From Streptomyces sp. NBC_00247 (lineage in GTDB: Bacteria; Actinomycetota; Actinomycetes; Streptomycetales; Streptomycetaceae): a stretch of 64,000 nt of DNA. The notes beneath the pieces were generated by a model. It was given only the letters and a program-made list of their open reading frames with translations, made no database searches and was not told where the DNA came from. The position numbers were made by a program, and so were the translations under genes. Positions within the stretch are counted from its first letter, which is position 1, and the number at the start of each line of letters is the position of its first letter. The stretch lies in NCBI RefSeq assembly GCF_036188265.1, contig NZ_CP108093.1, positions 5,795,001-5,859,000 of the forward strand, read 5' to 3'. This document shows positions 30,075 through 38,870 of this stretch, one piece after another.

Positions 30075-30130
30075 AAGGCCCGCGGCCGGTCCTGTTCGAA
30101 TTTTCAGAACAGGACCGGCCGCGGGCCTTT
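30075..30130 (+). terminator. Terminator of the parA-scpAB-rluB operon
   Basis: AAGGCCCGCGGCCGGTCCTGTTC pairs with its exact complement across a nine-base loop (GAATTTTCA), a 23-bp stem ending in TTT. It separates the chromosome-organisation operon from the NAD-salvage operon, whose first start is 52 bases on. Confidence 0.92.
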
Positions 30131-30148
30131 CGCATGCCTGCGGATGCC

Positions 30149-30171
30149 TTTATAGTCAGAGTGACCATTAA
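30149..30171 (+). promoter_or_regulatory. Candidate NrtR operator over the pnuC leader
   Basis: TTTATAGTCA-GAG-TGACCATTAA is a 10-3-10 imperfect palindrome (8 of 10 positions matched) in an AT-rich island within GC-rich DNA. It abuts AAGGAGG, the pnuC ribosome binding site. Its AGTCA/TGAC core resembles sites described for the NAD regulator NrtR, and nrtR is the third gene of the operon. Binding here would block transcription or initiation of the whole operon. Confidence 0.68.
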
Positions 30172-30181
30172 GGAGGCGGGC

Positions 30182-30847
30182 ATGAGTCTCGCGGATGTCC
30201 TGGATCCCCTGCAGGAGCCCCTGTTCACCTGGCTGGACACGCCGGTCAGCTGGACCGAGGTGCTCGGATTCGGCAGCGGGGCGCTCTGCGTCTGGCTCGT
30301 GGTGCGCCAGCACCTGGCCAACTGGCCGGTCGGCATCGCCAACAACCTCTTCTTCGTCCTGCTGTTCGCACAGTCCGGCCTCTACGCCGACGCCGGACTC
30401 CAGATCGTCTTCATCGCCCTCGCCGCGTACGGCTGGTGGACCTGGACCCACGGGGGTGGACCAGGGGCACCCGTCCTGCCGGTGCGTGGTACGCCGCGCA
30501 CCGAAGGGGCCTGGCTGCTCGCGGCGGGGGCGGTGGGGACCCTCGCGCTGACCCTCCTGCTCTCCGGGGCCACCGACTCGACCGTTCCGTTCTGGGACGC
30601 GCTGACGACCGCGCTCTCCCTGGCGGCGACCTACGGGCAGAGCCGCAAGCGGGTCGAGTCCTGGTGGCTGTGGATCGCCGCCGACCTCGTCTACATCCCG
30701 CTCTACGCCCACAAGGGCCTGTATCTGACCTCGCTGCTGTACGTCGGCTTCCTCGCGCTCTGCGTGGCCGGGCTGCGCTCCTGGCGGCGCGACCTCGCCG
30801 AGGACACCACGGACGGTCCGGCCGCCCGCGCGGAGGTGAGGGCGTGA
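30182..30847 (+). CDS. pnuC: Nicotinamide riboside/mononucleotide transporter PnuC
   Basis: 221 residues from ATG 30182 with AAGGAGG six bases upstream. Several hydrophobic helices are visible (FGSGALCVWLVVRQHLANWP; NNLFFVLLFAQSGLYADAGL; WLLAAGAVGTLALTLLL; LYLTSLLYVGFLALCVAGL), and the PnuC-specific N-W-P-x-G and Y-x-W-W-T-W segments are present (LANWPVGIANN, AYGWWTW). PnuC carries nicotinamide riboside across the membrane by facilitated diffusion, trapped by phosphorylation. Its stop overlaps the nadR-like start, coupling uptake to the kinase. Confidence 0.93.
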   Translation: MSLADVLDPLQEPLFTWLDTPVSWTEVLGFGSGALCVWLVVRQHLANWPVGIANNLFFVLLFAQSGLYADAGLQIVFIALAAYGWWTWTHGGGPGAPVLPVRGTPRTEGAWLLAAGAVGTLALTLLLSGATDSTVPFWDALTTALSLAATYGQSRKRVESWWLWIAADLVYIPLYAHKGLYLTSLLYVGFLALCVAGLRSWRRDLAEDTTDGPAARAEVRA

Positions 30848-31923
30848 AGAAGTACGCCCACGGCCTGGTGCTCGGCAAGTTCTACCCGCCGCACGCGGGC
30901 CACCACCACCTCGTCCGTACCGCCCAGGACCGCTGCGAGCGGCTGACCGTCCTCGTCTGCGCCGCCGGTGTCGAATCGGTGCCGCTCGCCGACCGGGTCG
31001 CCTGGATGCGCGAGACGCACCCCGACGCCACGGTCGTGGGAGCCGTCGACGACATACGCATGGACGTCCACGACCCCGCGGTCTGGGACGCGCACATGGC
31101 GGTGTTCACCGCCGCCGTCCCCGAACGGGTGGACGCCGTCTTCTCCTCGGAGGCGTACGGCGACGAGCTCGCCCGGCGCTTCGGCGCCGAGCCGGTCTGC
31201 GTCGACCCGGACCGCACCGTCTTCCCGGTCTCCGGCACGGCGGTCCGCGAGGACCCCGTCGCCTGTTGGGACTTCCTGGAGCCGGCCGTACGCGCCGCGC
31301 TCACCCGCCGGGTCGTCGTGCTCGGCGCGGAGTCCACCGGCACCACCACCCTGACGCTCGCCCTGGCCGAGCACTACCGGCGGCGCGGCGGGGTGTGGGC
31401 CCGGACCCGCGGCGTGCCGGAGTACGGGCGGGAGTTCAGCGAACAGAAACTCGCCGCCCTGCGCGCCGACCACCCCGGCGCGCAGTGGGAGGACGTCGTC
31501 TTCACCACCGGTGACTTCCCGCTGATCGCCGCCGTCCAGAACGACCGCGAGGAGGCCGCCGCGCGGACCGGTTCGCCGGTGCTCTTCTGCGACACCGACT
31601 CCTTCGCCACCACCGTCTGGCACGAGCGGTACGTCGGCGGGCGCAATCCGCGCGTCGAGGCCACCGCGGACCGTGTCGACCACCACCTGTGGCTGCTCAC
31701 CGACCACGAAGGTGTCCCCTTCGAGGACGACGGACTGCGCGACGGCGAGGAGCTGCGGCCCTGGATGACGAGCCGCTTCCGCGCCGAAATCGCCCGCACC
31801 GGGCGGAGGTTCGTGGAAGTCACCGGCTCCCGCGAACAGCGGCTCGCCACCGCGGTCGCCGCCGTCGACGAACTCCTCGCCACCGGCTGGCACTTCAACC
31901 CGCCACTCCCGGAGCGACGATGA
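30844..31923 (+). CDS. nadR: NadR-like bifunctional NMN adenylyltransferase / ribosylnicotinamide kinase
   Basis: 359 residues from GTG 30844, overlapping the pnuC stop (GTGA). The N-terminal nucleotidylyltransferase half has GKFYPPHAGHHHLVRTA (HxGH motif near residue 21) and VSGTAVREDP near 128. The C-terminal kinase half begins VVVLGAESTGTTTLTLALA near 159; this is the P-loop position, but the Walker A Lys is Thr (codon ACC). Later kinase motifs CDTDSFATTVWHERY are intact. It would phosphorylate nicotinamide riboside and adenylate NMN to NAD. No N-terminal DNA-binding domain, unlike enterobacterial NadR, fitting regulation by NrtR instead. Stop overlaps nrtR (ATGA). Confidence 0.88.
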   Translation: MKKYAHGLVLGKFYPPHAGHHHLVRTAQDRCERLTVLVCAAGVESVPLADRVAWMRETHPDATVVGAVDDIRMDVHDPAVWDAHMAVFTAAVPERVDAVFSSEAYGDELARRFGAEPVCVDPDRTVFPVSGTAVREDPVACWDFLEPAVRAALTRRVVVLGAESTGTTTLTLALAEHYRRRGGVWARTRGVPEYGREFSEQKLAALRADHPGAQWEDVVFTTGDFPLIAAVQNDREEAAARTGSPVLFCDTDSFATTVWHERYVGGRNPRVEATADRVDHHLWLLTDHEGVPFEDDGLRDGEELRPWMTSRFRAEIARTGRRFVEVTGSREQRLATAVAAVDELLATGWHFNPPLPERR

Positions 31924-32687
31924 ACTCCCGTGCACAGGGGGTCGCAGGAGCCCCCGAGGGGTACGACCCGTACGCCTTCACCCCGTTCGCCGTCACCGTC
32001 GACCTCGCCGTCTTCACCGTCCGCGAAGGACGGCTGCACGTGCTGCTGGTGGAACGCGGCGAGGAACCGTACAGGGGGCGCTGGGCGCTTCCGGGCGGTT
32101 TCGTCGCCCCCCGGGAGTCCGCCCCGCAGGCCGCCCGCCGCGAGCTGGCCGAGGAGACCGGCCTGGACGAGGACACCGTCTGCGAGGTGCACCTCGAACA
32201 ACTGCGCACCTACACCGACCCGGACCGCGACCCGAGGATGCGGGTCGTCTCCGTCGCGTACGCCGCGCTCCTTCCGGACCTCCCCGAACCGCGCGGCGGA
32301 GGCGACGCGGTCAGTGCCCGCTGGTGGGTCTTCGGCGAGGGCGGCACCGGGGCGCCCGGGCCGCTCGCCTTCGACCACGACACCATCCTCGCCGACGCCC
32401 ACGACCGCGTCGGATCCAAGCTCGAATACACCTGCCTGGCAACGGCGTTCTGCCCCGCCGAGTTCACCCTCGGCGAGCTTCAGCAGGTCTACGAAACCGT
32501 CTGGGGCACCGCACTCGACCGCCCCAACTTCCGGCGCAAGGTCCTCGCCACCTCCGGCTTCGTCGAAGCCGTCGAAGGGCCGCCGCGCCGCACCGGGGGG
32601 CGGGGGAAACCCGCCGCCCTCTACCGGGCGGGCACGGCCACCGTCCTGCACCCGCCGCTCCTGCGACCGGAAGGAAGAACCCCATGA
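31920..32687 (+). CDS. nrtR: NAD-responsive NUDIX transcriptional regulator NrtR
   Basis: 255 residues from ATG 31920 (GGAG five bases upstream, ATGA overlap with the previous gene). Residues about 20-165 form a Nudix domain with a complete box, GGFVAPRESAPQAARRELAEETGL, retaining the catalytic R-E-L-x-E-E; many NrtR proteins have lost these, so residual hydrolase activity is possible. Residues about 180-235 form a winged helix (FTLGELQQVYETVWGTALDR then NFRRKVLATSGFV). NrtR represses NAD genes and is released by ADP-ribose or NAD. It sits inside the operon it probably controls. Confidence 0.9.
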   Translation: MNSRAQGVAGAPEGYDPYAFTPFAVTVDLAVFTVREGRLHVLLVERGEEPYRGRWALPGGFVAPRESAPQAARRELAEETGLDEDTVCEVHLEQLRTYTDPDRDPRMRVVSVAYAALLPDLPEPRGGGDAVSARWWVFGEGGTGAPGPLAFDHDTILADAHDRVGSKLEYTCLATAFCPAEFTLGELQQVYETVWGTALDRPNFRRKVLATSGFVEAVEGPPRRTGGRGKPAALYRAGTATVLHPPLLRPEGRTP

Positions 32688-33709
32688 CCGTCGCCACCAG
32701 GACCCGCACCAAACAGGCCGCCACCGGCTCCCTCGTGGGTCTCGCCCTCGGTGACGCGCTGGGCTTTCCGACCGAGTTCAACGACGTGCCCGCCATCCTC
32801 GCCAAGTGCGGTCCGTGGCGCGGGATGGAGCTCCCCCGGCCCGCGCTCGTCACCGACGACACCCAGATGACACTCGCCCTCGGACGGGGCATCCGCACCG
32901 CCATGGACCGGGGCCTGCTCACCGGGCTCCGGCTGGCCCGCCCGGTCCGGGAAGAGTTCGTCGACTGGTACCACTCGCCGGAGAACAACCGCGCCCCCGG
33001 CCGTACCTGCATGGTCGCCTGCCGGCTCCTCGACAGCGACCGCCCCTGGCAGGAAGCGAGTCAGACCGGCTCGAAGGGGTGCGGCGCCAACATGCGCGTC
33101 GCCCCCGTCGGGCTGGTCCCCGGACTCAGCGACGAACAGCGCGCCGGCGCCGCCCAGCTCCAGGCCGCCCTGACCCACGGCCACCCCACCGCACTGGCCG
33201 CCTCCGACCTGATGGCCCGCGCCGTCCACCTGCTCGCCAGGGGCGCCGAACCCCTCGGCCTCGTCGGACAACTGCGCAGCTACGCGTACGAGAACCGGAG
33301 CCGCTACCACGAGCGCTGGCTCGGCGACCTCTGGCGCCACACCCACGACGCCTCCGCCCAGTCCTACATCCAGCGCGGCTGGGACGAGTGCCTGGACGTC
33401 CTGACCCGCGTCCAGGAAGCACTGCGCCACCCCTCCCCGGAGACCGACCCTTGCGAGACCACCGGGGACGGCTGGATCGCCGAGGAGGCCCTGGCGACCG
33501 CCCTGCACTGCTTCCTGCTCTTCCCCGAGGAGCCCGTCACCGCCCTGCGCAGGGCCGCCTGTACCCGGGGCGACTCCGACTCGCTGGCCTGCCTCACCGG
33601 GGCACTCGCCGGCGCCCACCTGGGAGCCTCGGCCTGGCCCAAGGAGTGGACCGAGCGGATCGAGTACCGGAGCGACCTGCTGTCGCTGGGGGCGCTCTGG
33701 GATGCTTGA
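32684..33709 (+). CDS. ADP-ribosylglycohydrolase (DraG-like)
   Basis: 341 residues from ATG 32684 with GGAAGGAAG upstream and ATGA overlap with nrtR. The N-terminal GSLVGLALGDALGFPTEF, the metal-binding LVTDDTQMTLALG near residue 60 and the C-terminal GDSDSLACLTGALAGAHLG near 297 are the three metal/ADP-ribose motifs of the ARH/DraG family; TDDT and D-x-D residues are intact. It removes ADP-ribose from proteins, nucleic acids or small molecules, releasing the ligand that NrtR senses. Its place as last gene of an NrtR-type operon therefore makes a feedback loop plausible. Confidence 0.92.
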   Translation: MTVATRTRTKQAATGSLVGLALGDALGFPTEFNDVPAILAKCGPWRGMELPRPALVTDDTQMTLALGRGIRTAMDRGLLTGLRLARPVREEFVDWYHSPENNRAPGRTCMVACRLLDSDRPWQEASQTGSKGCGANMRVAPVGLVPGLSDEQRAGAAQLQAALTHGHPTALAASDLMARAVHLLARGAEPLGLVGQLRSYAYENRSRYHERWLGDLWRHTHDASAQSYIQRGWDECLDVLTRVQEALRHPSPETDPCETTGDGWIAEEALATALHCFLLFPEEPVTALRRAACTRGDSDSLACLTGALAGAHLGASAWPKEWTERIEYRSDLLSLGALWDA

Positions 33710-34026
33710 TCCATGAACCGCGGCGACGCGGGCCGGGGCGGGGCGACACCGGCCGGAGCGGTACGGGCCGACGGGATACCGGCCGGCACGGCGCCCGGGA
33801 CCTGGTCGGACCGGGCGATCCGGAGGAGACCCGTACCCGGACGCGGGTGCGGGACGGGGTCGAGACGGACCAGGGGCCTTTCGCGGCGCCGCACGGGGTG
33901 CTCGACACCGCCCAGCGGGCGACCCGGCTGCGGAGCGGCCGACCTGCTTCGAGGCGCAGGACGAGCTCGTCGTACGGGCCCGGCCGGGGGAGTGAGGCCC
34001 TGACCGGCGTAGCCGGTGGCCGCCGC
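33710..34026. other. Gap between ADP-ribosylglycohydrolase and RlaP-like gene
   Basis: 317 bp between convergent genes. Short frames are open on both strands (for example from ATG 33713) but composition is Arg/Gly/Pro with no recognisable motif or ribosome binding site. Repeated CCGGCCGG- and GGGGCGGGG-type words occur. I cannot call a gene; a decayed remnant is possible. Confidence 0.5.
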
Positions 34027-34725
34027 TCAGCCGTCCTTCAGCGCCGAGGCCCGCCGGGTCCGTACGAGGAACTCCTCGACCCGGGCCCGGTCGGGGCGGT
34101 CCGGCAGCGGGGAACGGCCGAGGGCCTCCTCGCACTCCCCGGCCAGCCGCGTCATCCGGCGTTCGACCTCCGGCCACTCCACCTCGCCCCGCTTCACCGC
34201 GAGCAACTCCTCCCGCCGCTCACCGACGTCGATCGTCAGCGCCCCCGTGCGCACCAGGTCCCCGGCGGACATCAGCAGCCGCAGCAGATGCATGGCGTTC
34301 TTCCATCGCGGCGCACCGTGCGTCCGCTCGTCGGCCTCCAGCTTCCGTCGCTGGCCCGTCGCGTACCGGGTGAAGGTGGTGTACGCCTCGCGGGACAGGA
34401 AGGCGTCCCGCAGCGCGAGGAGCTCGCGGCCGGTGTCGTCGATCCGCTCCACCAGCGGGGAGTGCAGGCACTCCAGGACGTTCGGGTCGGCGCGCAGGGC
34501 CAGTTCGCAGAAACGCTCCAGCTCCCAGGAGAACTGCTCCGGCGCCGGGCCGTCCACATGCGTCGGCGGCTTCTCGAACCGCCAGAACGAGGCGGTCGGG
34601 GCGAGGAACACCCCACGCCGGTCGGTGTCGCTCCCCTCGGTGGCCAGCCCGAACGCCCGCGAGCCCATCACGCAGGAGTAGACCGTGTGGTCGCGGACGA
34701 GTGATTCGGCATCGGGGCTGGCCAT
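34027..34725 (-). CDS. Pol-beta superfamily nucleotidyltransferase, RlaP-like
   Basis: 232 residues from ATG 34725. The motif CVMGSRAFGLATEGSDTDRRGVF (residues about 19-41) gives Gly-Ser and the Asp-x-Asp pair of nucleotidyltransferases; SFWRFEKPPTHVDG and the ELERFCELALRADPNVLECL helix match the RNA-ligase-associated (RlaP) branch, with a helical C-terminal half. Some relatives sit beside RNA ligases or phage-type RNA repair; none is seen here. It is divergent from the HEAT-like gene (186 bp apart). The substrate is unknown, and the start lacks an obvious ribosome binding site. Confidence 0.8.
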   Translation of the reverse strand: MASPDAESLVRDHTVYSCVMGSRAFGLATEGSDTDRRGVFLAPTASFWRFEKPPTHVDGPAPEQFSWELERFCELALRADPNVLECLHSPLVERIDDTGRELLALRDAFLSREAYTTFTRYATGQRRKLEADERTHGAPRWKNAMHLLRLLMSAGDLVRTGALTIDVGERREELLAVKRGEVEWPEVERRMTRLAGECEEALGRSPLPDRPDRARVEEFLVRTRRASALKDG

Positions 34726-34910
34726 GGGCGTGAGGCTACGCGGGGAAAGGCGCGTGCTGCCGCGAATTTTCCTTGTGCCGGTGCCGGGCGGAGTGCGAAC
34801 ATCGCACCTCGTCGGCAGGGAGCCGACCGCCCCCGACGCCGACGGGGACGCCCGTCCGCACAGGCGGACGACAGAGAACCGGCGGAGCATCCGCAGAGAA
34901 GAAGACCCGC

Positions 34911-37900
34911 ATGTCGATCGCCTTCGACCACCTGCCCCACCCGGCCCGGATGCGGGCCGTCGCCGTGCGCACCCGTTCCCTGGACGAGGCCGGATACCGC
35001 GCGGCCCACGCCGCGCTGGACTCCGGCACCCCGGACGACCGGGTACTCGCTCTCTTCCTCGCCACCGTCCGCCGCGACCTGGCCACCGTGACCGCGGCCC
35101 TCGCCGACCCGCTGCTCAGGCGGCACGCGCTGTCGGCCGCCGTCCGGCTCCCCGTACCCGACCACGCCCTGGAGGAACTGGCCCTCCACGGCCCCGCGTC
35201 CGTGCGCCGGGACACCTACGGCGTGCTGCGGCACTCCCGGCGGCACGCTCTCGCCGACCGGCTGGCCGGACGTGTCCACGCCCGGCACGGTGACGAGGAC
35301 ACGGCCCGGCTGCTCGCGGCGTGCACACCCGTGACGGTCCGTCACTGGCTCGGCAGGCTGGGCCGGGTGCGGCCCGAGATCCTGCACGTGCTGGCCCGTA
35401 CCGCTCCCGGCGTGCTCGCGGAACATCTCGCCGGCCGCACGGCCGACGCCGGGGCGCGGTGCGAGGGCGGCGGGGCGACCACCACGACGATCGCCCAGCG
35501 CGATCCGGCGGCCGGGCTGCTGCTGATGGAACGGGCGCCGCACTTGATCGGCGGACGCGCCGCCATGGCCCTGCTCGCCCGGCCCGCCGCACTCGCCGCG
35601 GTTCTGCGGCGCACCGGGACCACCCGCGTACCGCTGGAGGACGGCCCGCTGTCCCCGCGCACCCGGCGGGCGCTCAAGGCGTGCGACGGCGACGATCTCC
35701 TCCTGCTCGCCCGCGTCCTGCACGTCGACGACTTCAGCCGGTACCCCTACCCGGGCATCCGCCAGGAACCCCAGCCCCTGATCGCCCTGCTGCCCCCGCG
35801 GGAGCGACGGCGTGTGGCCGAGGAACGCCTCGGGCCGCGCGGGCAGTCCCTCTTGCCGGCCGGGTTCGGGGTGCTCGCCTCGCTGCCTTCGGCCGACCGG
35901 GCCCGGACGATCGCCGAGCGGTGGTCGCCGCTGCCGCGCCGCCTCACGCACCGCTCCCGGCTCGCGGCCCTGCTCCCCTTCGAGGAGGCCGAGCCTGCGC
36001 TGAGGGAACTCACCGACGCGCACCGGCCGCTCGACCGGGCCTCCGGATGGCCGGCCCTCCTGGCGTGTGCCGCACTGCGCGGTGACCCGGTGGAGTACGC
36101 GCGCGTCCTGGAGAGCTGCGAACGGGCCTGGCACGACCAGGAGTCCGTGCGCCACAACGCCCTGCTGGCCGCCGGGAGGGCACCCGGACACCTCCTGCCC
36201 GCCGTGCCGTTCGCCGTACTGCGGGACGCGGCGACGACCACCACGCAGTCCAGGGACTCGACGCGGGACACCCTCGCCGCCGCCGAGCACTGGCTCCGCC
36301 GGGTACTGGAGTCGGCCGCCCGCCGCGAGGACGCCGACCGGGCAGCAGCCGTCGCCGGACTGCTGCTGCCGGTTCTCGCCGACGCCCGGTACGACGCCCC
36401 CGTACGGCCCCTGGCGCTCACCGGCACCGAGGCCGGGGCCCTGTGGGAACGGTCCGCCGCCCCGGTGCGCGAGCACCCGGTGATCCTGGCCGCACTGCTG
36501 GCGCCCGGCCTGCCCCGACTGGCCGGGCTGGACGCGGAGACCGGGCGGTCGGCGACGGCGGGAGCGGCGCCCGTACGCGAGGCCGCCGCGACGCTGTGGC
36601 TGCGCGACCCCGCGACCCGGGAAGAACGCCTGGCCCGGCTGCTCGCGGCCGACGCCTCCCTCATCGCCGTCCCACTCGTCTGGCGGACCCTCGTCCGCCG
36701 CCGCACCGACCTGCTCGGCGCGGTGCTCGGCGCGGAACTTCCCGCCCACTGGGTACCCCGGCCGGAAGGGCGCGCCCTGGGCCGGATGCTTCCGGAGCAG
36801 CGCGCTCTGCTCGACGCACACCTCGCCCGGGTCGCGGTGGACGACCGGGTGCCCCTGCGGGAGCGGACCGACGCCGCCGCCCTGCTCGCCGACCCCGGTG
36901 AGCTGCGGCGGCTCGCCGTGGGCGCCCCGCAGCCGGTGGCCGCCGCCGCGCTCGCCGCGCTGGGCGTCCTGGCCGCCGGGCGCGGAGGGGCGGACGCGCA
37001 CCCCCGGACCCTGGAGTACCTCCTCGACCGGGCGGCGAGCGGCGGCGTACGCGGCCGGGCGGCGATGACCGGGGCGACGGTGCTGCTCGCCACCGTGCCG
37101 GACCGCGAGGCCGTACGGAGGCTGGGCGCGGTCCTCGCGGGGACGGGCGGCTCCGTGGGAAGCCGGAAGGCCGCCGCCCACGGTCTGGCCGCGATGGACC
37201 GGGACCGGCGGGGTGCCGCCTTCGACGCGCTGCTCGCGGGCTGGGACGCGCCCGGGCAGCACCGCGACGTCCGCGCGGCGATGGTGCCGGCCCTCGCCGA
37301 ACGGGCGGACGACCCGGAGGTGGCCCGACGGCTCGGCGGCGGGCTGCACCTCCCCGCTCTGAGCGAGCCGTTCTTCGCGGCCCGCCCCGTCCGGCCGGAG
37401 GCGCGGCGAGCCCGGCACGGCCTCCTCGCCCGTGCCGCCGCCACCGAGGACTCGGCCGCGGCGGTGGGGGCGGCCCGCGCCCTGGCACACGACGGGCCGC
37501 TGGAGCCGGAGGCCGCCGAGCGGCTCGTCACGGTGGCCACCACCCCGGAGCGCCCGCGCCGGGTGCGGAGCGCGGTGCTGAGGACGCTCGGCCGCCTGGC
37601 CCGGGAACCGTCCGGCAGGGCCCTGCTGACGCGGGCACTCGGCGCGCCGTACCCGGGTGCGGGCCGGGACGCGGCAGAGCACCTGGACGCGCTCGCGGTG
37701 CTGCTCGACCTGTCCGGGCCGGTACCGGGATGGCCCGTGGGCGCGTACGAGGCGCTGGCCGACGCGCTGGAGCGGGCCGGCCTCCCGCACACCGCCTCCC
37801 GGACCGCCCTGGAGGCCGCGACCACGGCCCTGGCCGAGGGAGACGCCTCGATGAGGCGCTGGGAGCGGTGGCTCGCGCTGGCCGGGGACCGTCCCGGGTG

Positions 37901-38147
37901 CCTGGACGCCGTACGGATTCGAGCACCGGGGAACCTTCCCGAGGAGGCCGTCGACGCGGTGGTCGCGGGCCTGCTGGCCGAAGGATCGGCCACGGGCGGC
38001 CTCGCCGCGGTCCGGCTGGTGACCCAGGCGGCGGGCCCCGGCGTCCCCTCCGAGCGCTGGACCGCCCGGCTCCGTCAGCTGGCGGCCCACGGCCGTCCCG
38101 AAGTCGTGGAGGCGGCTCTCGTGGCGCAGCTCCGGCAGCGCGAGTGA
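34911..38147 (+). CDS. Large HEAT-repeat-like protein of unknown function
   Basis: 1078 residues from ATG 34911, with GAGAAGAAG upstream. Composition is Ala/Arg/Leu-rich, with helix pairs repeated along the whole length (for example RRDLATVTAALADPLLRRHA; LEELALHGPASVRRDTYGVL; GALLAGTGG-type loops; ARALAHDGPLEPEAAERLV), the pattern of an alpha-solenoid. No signal peptide, membrane span or catalytic motif is visible. Such scaffolds bind proteins or nucleic acids. It is divergent from the RlaP-like nucleotidyltransferase and converges with the Rieske gene. I recognise it only as a conserved streptomycete type. Confidence 0.82.
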   Translation: MSIAFDHLPHPARMRAVAVRTRSLDEAGYRAAHAALDSGTPDDRVLALFLATVRRDLATVTAALADPLLRRHALSAAVRLPVPDHALEELALHGPASVRRDTYGVLRHSRRHALADRLAGRVHARHGDEDTARLLAACTPVTVRHWLGRLGRVRPEILHVLARTAPGVLAEHLAGRTADAGARCEGGGATTTTIAQRDPAAGLLLMERAPHLIGGRAAMALLARPAALAAVLRRTGTTRVPLEDGPLSPRTRRALKACDGDDLLLLARVLHVDDFSRYPYPGIRQEPQPLIALLPPRERRRVAEERLGPRGQSLLPAGFGVLASLPSADRARTIAERWSPLPRRLTHRSRLAALLPFEEAEPALRELTDAHRPLDRASGWPALLACAALRGDPVEYARVLESCERAWHDQESVRHNALLAAGRAPGHLLPAVPFAVLRDAATTTTQSRDSTRDTLAAAEHWLRRVLESAARREDADRAAAVAGLLLPVLADARYDAPVRPLALTGTEAGALWERSAAPVREHPVILAALLAPGLPRLAGLDAETGRSATAGAAPVREAAATLWLRDPATREERLARLLAADASLIAVPLVWRTLVRRRTDLLGAVLGAELPAHWVPRPEGRALGRMLPEQRALLDAHLARVAVDDRVPLRERTDAAALLADPGELRRLAVGAPQPVAAAALAALGVLAAGRGGADAHPRTLEYLLDRAASGGVRGRAAMTGATVLLATVPDREAVRRLGAVLAGTGGSVGSRKAAAHGLAAMDRDRRGAAFDALLAGWDAPGQHRDVRAAMVPALAERADDPEVARRLGGGLHLPALSEPFFAARPVRPEARRARHGLLARAAATEDSAAAVGAARALAHDGPLEPEAAERLVTVATTPERPRRVRSAVLRTLGRLAREPSGRALLTRALGAPYPGAGRDAAEHLDALAVLLDLSGPVPGWPVGAYEALADALERAGLPHTASRTALEAATTALAEGDASMRRWERWLALAGDRPGCLDAVRIRAPGNLPEEAVDAVVAGLLAEGSATGGLAAVRLVTQAAGPGVPSERWTARLRQLAAHGRPEVVEAALVAQLRQRE

Positions 38148-38174
38148 GCGGGACGACCGGGCCCGCCCCGCCGC

Positions 38175-38612
38175 TCACGCGGTCCGGACGGTGCCGCCGC
38201 TGACCGTGATCTTCTCGGCCGGCAGCGGGCGGGGGGCCGGCCCGGCCTCCACGGCCGCGTCGGTGATGCTGTACCTGCTGCCGTGGCAGGGACAGTTGAT
38301 CGTTCCGTCGCTGACGGACGACACCAGGCAGCTCGCATGGGTGCACACGGCCGAGAACGCCTTGAACTCGCCCTCCTTCGGCTGCGTCACCACGATCTTC
38401 TGTTCCTTGAAGATCTCCCCGCCGCCCACCGGGATGTCCGAGGTCCTGGCCAGTTCCGTACCGGCGTCGGGCGCCGAAGCCGTCGACGAGGTCGATGCGG
38501 CCGGAGAGCTCTCCGTGTCCCCGCCCCCGCCGCCGGACGACCCGCACCCCGCCACCAGCGCCGCCGCGCCTCCGGCCCCGGCCGCCAGGACCGCCCTGCG
38601 CCGTGCGTCCAT
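38175..38612 (-). CDS. Rieske [2Fe-2S] lipoprotein
   Basis: 145 residues from ATG 38612 with GAGGGAG upstream. The N-terminus MDARRRAVLAAGAGG ends at the lipobox LVAGC, with a twin-Arg-like start, so the protein is exported (probably by Tat) and lipid anchored. A Ser/Gly-rich linker precedes the Rieske domain with both cluster motifs intact: CTHASC (near 85) and CPCHGS (near 105), each with Cys and His ligands. It is a small free-standing ferredoxin of the membrane face; its redox partner is not nearby. Confidence 0.93.
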   Translation of the reverse strand: MDARRRAVLAAGAGGAAALVAGCGSSGGGGGDTESSPAASTSSTASAPDAGTELARTSDIPVGGGEIFKEQKIVVTQPKEGEFKAFSAVCTHASCLVSSVSDGTINCPCHGSRYSITDAAVEAGPAPRPLPAEKITVSGGTVRTA

Positions 38613-38870
38613 GGTCTGCTCCCTCGCCCGGACGGCCACCACCGGAATCAGCCCGGCGCGCCACCCGTGTCCGTACCCGGCCGGGTACGAAGCCGTCCCG
38701 GCACCACGCATCGTGGCGGCGTACGCGCCCCGGGCGAAGCAACCGGGCGGTGGATGCCGCCACCCGGGTGGCGGACCGGGACGACCGGGGCGGCCACGGC
38801 CCGCACCCGCCCGCCGCGTCCCACGGTGAGGGACACCGGTCCCACCCGCCGGACGCTCCCTCTACTGTGG

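Noticed and set aside
33713-34003. A 96-codon plus-strand ORF after the ADP-ribosylglycohydrolase gene
   Set aside because: No ribosome binding site, Arg/Gly/Pro composition, overlapping open frames on the other strand and no motif.
34668-38090. A 1140-codon minus-strand frame opposite the HEAT-like gene
   Set aside because: Composition (Gly, Arg, Gln) is typical of an antisense frame; the plus-strand frame has helical periodicity and a ribosome binding site.
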